In this document: positions 57,323 to 59,887 of the stretch, piece after piece
Position numbering within the stretch: the stretch's first letter is position 1
Layout: each line of letters starts with the position of its first letter
Origin: a virus
Strand: one strand, 5' to 3'
IMG/VR virus record: IMGVR_UViG_3300020020_000005
Span: 1 to 59,887 of that record
Length of the DNA: 59,887 bases
Made by a program: the position numbers and the translations under genes
Notes under the pieces: model-generated
The model's database searches: none
Told to the model about the DNA's origin: nothing
Seen by the model: the letters and a program-made list of their open reading frames with translations, nothing else

Positions 57323-57577
57323 TTAGTGCAGTGATAACGGGTTGCAGTTGAGGACTAAGAACTGCTCGAGGCGTGCTTCGACCTCCTCGAGTTGAGGCGT
57401 CTTCTCACGCCAGGTTTTAATCTGCCGCTGGAATGTTTTGCGCATGGCGCCGGTGAGGTATGTGAAGGAATGATTCTCCTTGTCGACGACCTCAAATCCC
57501 TCAGAGCGTAGTGCCCCGGAGCCGCTGATTTGGCAGACGATGTAGTGTTCGTTTTCGAAGAGGCAGTTGAGTTCCAT
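57323..57577 (-). CDS. DUF3567-like protein
   Basis: 84 aa. The pattern YIVCQISGSG, GFEVVDKENHSFTYLTGAMRKTFQRQI, PQLEEVEARLEQFL and final NPLSLH follows that of DUF3567 proteins from Burkholderiales. If this is right, the gene may be a viral mimic or regulator of a host system and hints at the host. I do not know the function of the family. Confidence 0.6.
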   Translation of the reverse strand: MELNCLFENEHYIVCQISGSGALRSEGFEVVDKENHSFTYLTGAMRKTFQRQIKTWREKTPQLEEVEARLEQFLVLNCNPLSLH

Positions 57578-57578
57578 T

Positions 57579-57818
57579 TTAGTTTCCGATCCGCTTGGTA
57601 AGTTCTTTCGTGAGTAGTGCCTCGAATTCTTTTGGGTCGAATTCTTTTATGCCGCGGTCGTGTAAGTCTCGATGAAGACGTGCTGCTGCTTTGTAGCCCA
57701 TAGCCTCCGTCTTTTCCTGGTCGCGTCGTGTCAGCCTGGCGAAGTTTATTCCCTCTATTGTTCTTGCCACCTCGCGATCGAGCCAGGTTGAAAATTCTGT
57801 GCTTACTGTGAGTGCCAT
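57579..57818 (-). CDS. Hypothetical protein, 79 aa
   Basis: First gene of the leftward early arm, beginning MALTVSTEFSTWLDREVARTIEGINFARL; helical and basic. AGAAAGGCAGCCAAG precedes ATG at 57818. A strong promoter lies 32 bases upstream. Unknown. Confidence 0.65.
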   Translation of the reverse strand: MALTVSTEFSTWLDREVARTIEGINFARLTRRDQEKTEAMGYKAAARLHRDLHDRGIKEFDPKEFEALLTKELTKRIGN

Positions 57819-57849
57819 CTTGGCTGCCTTTCTGGGTTGGGATGTGGCG

Positions 57850-57877
57850 ACTATACAGGGGAAAAGCGAGCTGTCAA
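57850..57877 (-). promoter_or_regulatory. Leftward early promoter (sigma70 consensus)
   Basis: TTGACA, 16-base spacer and TATAGT on the minus strand. A perfect palindrome TCAACTGTTGA (57874-57884) overlaps the -35 and may be an operator. Divergent from the rightward promoter 21 bases away. Confidence 0.75.
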
Positions 57878-57897
57878 CTGTTGAGTGTAGTCGGATT

Positions 57898-57925
57898 TTG
57901 ACACCCACAAAACCGGGTGTAAAAT
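57898..57925 (+). promoter_or_regulatory. Rightward replication promoter (sigma70 consensus)
   Basis: TTGACA, 16-base spacer and TAAAAT, 48 bases upstream of the primase gene. ACACCC (57901-57906) and GGGTGT (57915-57920) form an inverted repeat between -35 and -10, a plausible operator site. Confidence 0.78.
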
Positions 57926-57973
57926 GTACGGCCCGACCTACACAGAACCCTACCCAGAAAGGTAAGAAAGAAT

Positions 57974-58939
57974 ATGCCTGCACTAGAGGGCGTGACGAAC
58001 AGCATTGTGCTGTCGGAACTCTTCAAAGGCCTTGGCACCGATGAGCGAGCTATCCTCTGCTCGGTGCGAGGCAATCCAAGCGAGGCCGATCCAACAGCCT
58101 GGGTCGGTACACCGTGGGGCGGTGGGGCTTGCCCCCTACACCACGACCGCAACAACTACGTTGCCATCAGCACCTTCCGCGAGGAAGATGGTCGATTCAA
58201 ACGCCGCAAGGCACAGTTTGCAAAGACGTGGTGCATCATGATCGACGACATAGGCACGAAGCTCCCACTCAATGTGATACCCGAAGAGCTTGTGCCTACA
58301 CTGGTCGTTGAGTCCTCGCCAGGTAACTTCCAAGCGAGCTTCTTCCTACAGCAGCCCGAGTCCAATGCAGAGCGAGTCACAGACGCAATACGACAGATCA
58401 TTGCAAAGCTCACAGGAGGCGGTGCGGACCCTGGCATGGCTGGCGTTACGCGTGTGCTGCGCTTGCCTGACGGTGTTAATGGTAAACCTACTAGCATGAT
58501 CGACGGCCAGCCCTGGCGCTGTAAGGTCTGGGTCTGGCGGCCGAATATACGGACGTCGTGGAGCGAGCTGCGACATGCCTTTGGCCTTGTCGAAAGATTC
58601 AGAAACTTCGTTGAGCCGAACGATGGCGTAACGCTCGAGCGCAAGCGCTGCTTCGATTTGGTTCGATACGCACTCAAGCGGCTGGGTCGCATCAAGCATG
58701 CGACTGGCAGCGGCTGGATGGACATTACGTGTCCATGGATCGAGAGTCACACCGCACGTAGCAACACCGGCACGGCAGTGGCCCCTCCCATGAAAGCGAA
58801 TGGCTATATGGGTGGCTTCAAGTGTCATCACGGACACTGTGAGGCTAAGAATTGGGGCGACCTCGAGACATGGGTGGCCGAGGAAGTGATTAAGCAGGGC
58901 ACGCGGCGTCGCGGACCCTTCTACGGAGAGAACGCGTGA
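57974..58939 (+). CDS. RepB-family (AEP-type) DNA primase
   Basis: 321 aa. NNYVAISTFR, KTWCIMIDDIGTK, TLVVESSPGNFQASFFL and GVTRVLRLPDGVNGK follow the RepB/AEP primase pattern; the acidic pair in MIDDIG is the likely metal site. A small zinc motif KCHHGHCEAKNWGDLETWV closes the protein. AAAGGTAAGAAAGA precedes ATG. GTG of the helicase overlaps its stop. Confidence 0.82.
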   Translation: MPALEGVTNSIVLSELFKGLGTDERAILCSVRGNPSEADPTAWVGTPWGGGACPLHHDRNNYVAISTFREEDGRFKRRKAQFAKTWCIMIDDIGTKLPLNVIPEELVPTLVVESSPGNFQASFFLQQPESNAERVTDAIRQIIAKLTGGGADPGMAGVTRVLRLPDGVNGKPTSMIDGQPWRCKVWVWRPNIRTSWSELRHAFGLVERFRNFVEPNDGVTLERKRCFDLVRYALKRLGRIKHATGSGWMDITCPWIESHTARSNTGTAVAPPMKANGYMGGFKCHHGHCEAKNWGDLETWVAEEVIKQGTRRRGPFYGENA

Positions 58940-59887
58940 CAGACCCACTTAACCCAGCGGACGCATTCAATGAACGAGCCAACGAAAAGGAAAGGCAAGA
59001 GCGTCTTAAACCCAAAGGTGAGCGTGTAGAGGTAGTCCATCCAGACTTATCGGATCACGCTACAGCCGATGGCCTCGGCACTCTGGACACTGACCTCAAG
59101 CACGCGTTCCTCACAAAGTACGGTCATCTGTTTTGCATGGACCTTGGGCCGAAGGGAAAAGGCTCAGACCTCTTCGCGTACAATGTCCAGCGAGGAATGT
59201 GGTTTAGCGGTAGTGTTAGAGAGTTAATCAACGCGCAGGTGTCCACGATGTCGGTGGATGTTATTCGCAATCAATTTAATGTCCTGCTCGAAGAGCTTCG
59301 CACGGCGCCACAAGAGCGGCGCGATGAGCTTGATCGACAGCGACAGCATCTGTCGAAGTTGATTCAACGATGGGGTCGTGCCAGCACCATAAGCCAGATT
59401 TCAACGCTGGTCTATAACCACTTGAAGTCTGTCCACGAGCCGCGTCCTGTAGAGATGAACCCGAACCCGTGGCACTTGAACTGCACGAACGGCGTCATTG
59501 ACCTAGAGACAGGCGTCCTACATTGGCGACAGCCAGATCATTATTTAACGGTATGCACCGACACCGTGTTCGATCCGCATGCAGACTATTCACGGTGGGA
59601 GAAAGTAGTCCGGCAGATTTGCCTCGAGAAAGAGGATATGTATGAGTTCTTGCATACCTGGATCGGGTACAGCATTACAGGGTTGCGCCGGGATCATGGA
59701 CTCGTGATGATGTTCGGCAAGGGCAGCAATGGCAAGAGCTTATTCATTGACGTCATTGCTAGAACATTGGGCGCGTACGCTGGCAAGTTGCCTCAAGGCT
59801 TTTTGGAAAACAAGAAAGGCGGAACGGACAACAACGAACAATATGCGCTCGCGTCGTTGAACGGTATTCGCTTTGCACACGGCTCTG
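58936..59887 (+). CDS. Primase-helicase (P4/D5-type SF3 helicase), N-terminal part
   Basis: Starts with GTG overlapping the primase stop (GTGA) and is open to the end of the window, continuing in phase at base 1. After an acidic N-terminus it has NPNPWHLNCTNGVIDLETG (D5-N-like), FLHTWIGYSITG and the Walker A motif GKGSNGKS at 261-268. With the part at 1-954 it gives 592 aa. It probably unwinds the origin, with the AEP primase providing primers. Confidence 0.9.
   Translation, partial: MTDPLNPADAFNERANEKERQERLKPKGERVEVVHPDLSDHATADGLGTLDTDLKHAFLTKYGHLFCMDLGPKGKGSDLFAYNVQRGMWFSGSVRELINAQVSTMSVDVIRNQFNVLLEELRTAPQERRDELDRQRQHLSKLIQRWGRASTISQISTLVYNHLKSVHEPRPVEMNPNPWHLNCTNGVIDLETGVLHWRQPDHYLTVCTDTVFDPHADYSRWEKVVRQICLEKEDMYEFLHTWIGYSITGLRRDHGLVMMFGKGSNGKSLFIDVIARTLGAYAGKLPQGFLENKKGGTDNNEQYALASLNGIRFAHGS
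59761..59887. repeat. Terminal overlap, right copy (circular contig)
   Basis: Exact second copy of bases 1-127. It belongs to the primase-helicase gene that starts at 58936 and ends at 954 after the ends are joined. Confidence 0.95.

Larger units (their letters stand above)
407..58769. repeat. Dispersed octamer CGGTGTTG / CAACACCG, at least 56 copies
   Basis: Reading both strands by eye I counted 32 CGGTGTTG and 24 CAACACCG. Examples in + form are at 1132, 1433, 1906, 4525, 6284, 13444, 17223, 19968, 26169, 29829, 33982, 38360, 42356, 47693, 52838 and 56429. Examples in complement form are at 407, 940, 7219, 11568, 17807, 22734, 31616, 36920, 40905, 45064, 49857, 53238, 56554 and 58762. The seven-base core followed by A, C or T instead of G was seen only about nine times. 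Flanking bases are not conserved. The copies fall in different codon phases and on both coding and template strands, so codon usage alone does not explain them. Base composition predicts about two. Confidence 0.85.

Noticed and set aside
1-59887. CRISPR array, integrase, repressor, tRNA genes
   Set aside because: None was found by reading both strands; this is weak evidence of absence for diverged forms.
1-59887. Frequent CCTGGC / GCCAGG hexamers
   Set aside because: Common throughout, but expected often at this composition and partly from Leu-Ala and Pro-Gly codons; I did not count them, so no claim is made.

Overview
The window is a complete, apparently lytic, tailed-phage genome assembled as a circle. 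Its first and last 127 bases are identical and in phase inside one primase-helicase gene, so the unique length is 59,760 bases. A lambda-like tail assembly frameshift, a 1247-aa tape measure and no sheath or contractile genes point to a long non-contractile (siphovirus) tail. No integrase, excisionase or C1-type repressor was recognised. A small gene at 57323-57577 resembles DUF3567, a family I know from Burkholderiales, so a betaproteobacterial host is likely (inference). I could not make a firm taxonomic assignment.

Layout. (1) 57974 to 954, + strand across the join: AEP/RepB-type primase and P4/D5-type helicase, followed by a large nested inverted repeat (974-1083) that may be an origin. 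(2) 1106-6936, +: terminase, portal and head morphogenesis behind a sigma70-like promoter at 1457. (3) 6933-8287, -: a three-gene island transcribed against the late genes. (4) 8457-34832, +: a secreted protein, scaffold, capsid, a terminator at 12432, connector proteins, tail tube, a GH12-like glycanase, tail chaperones G and GT, tape measure, a 2278-aa tail hub/adhesin, further tail proteins, an adhesin with a GH18-like insert, two holin candidates and an endolysin fused to a 3TM holin domain. (5) 35022-43927, -: an almost gapless operon with a nuclease, DNA polymerase I, a clamp-like protein, DpdA and the complete preQ0 set FolE-QueE-QueD-QueC. (6) 43992-57818, -: about 35 mostly small early genes, including a superinfection-immunity protein, DUF932, DUF2786, an SSB-like protein with an acidic DEDIPF tail, an SNF2-type helicase and an HNH-like protein. 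Many carry their own TATAAT box and an AGAAAGG leader.

How it works together. Divergent promoters at 57850-57925 drive replication genes to the right and the early arm to the left. FolE, QueD, QueE and QueC should make preQ0 from GTP, and DpdA should insert it into phage DNA in place of guanine, which would shield the DNA from host restriction. The rightward half builds head and tail and lyses the cell.

The most unusual signal is not a gene. The non-palindromic octamer CGGTGTTG (or its complement CAACACCG) occurs at least 56 times by my count, on both strands, in several reading frames, about once per kilobase. Roughly two would be expected by chance.
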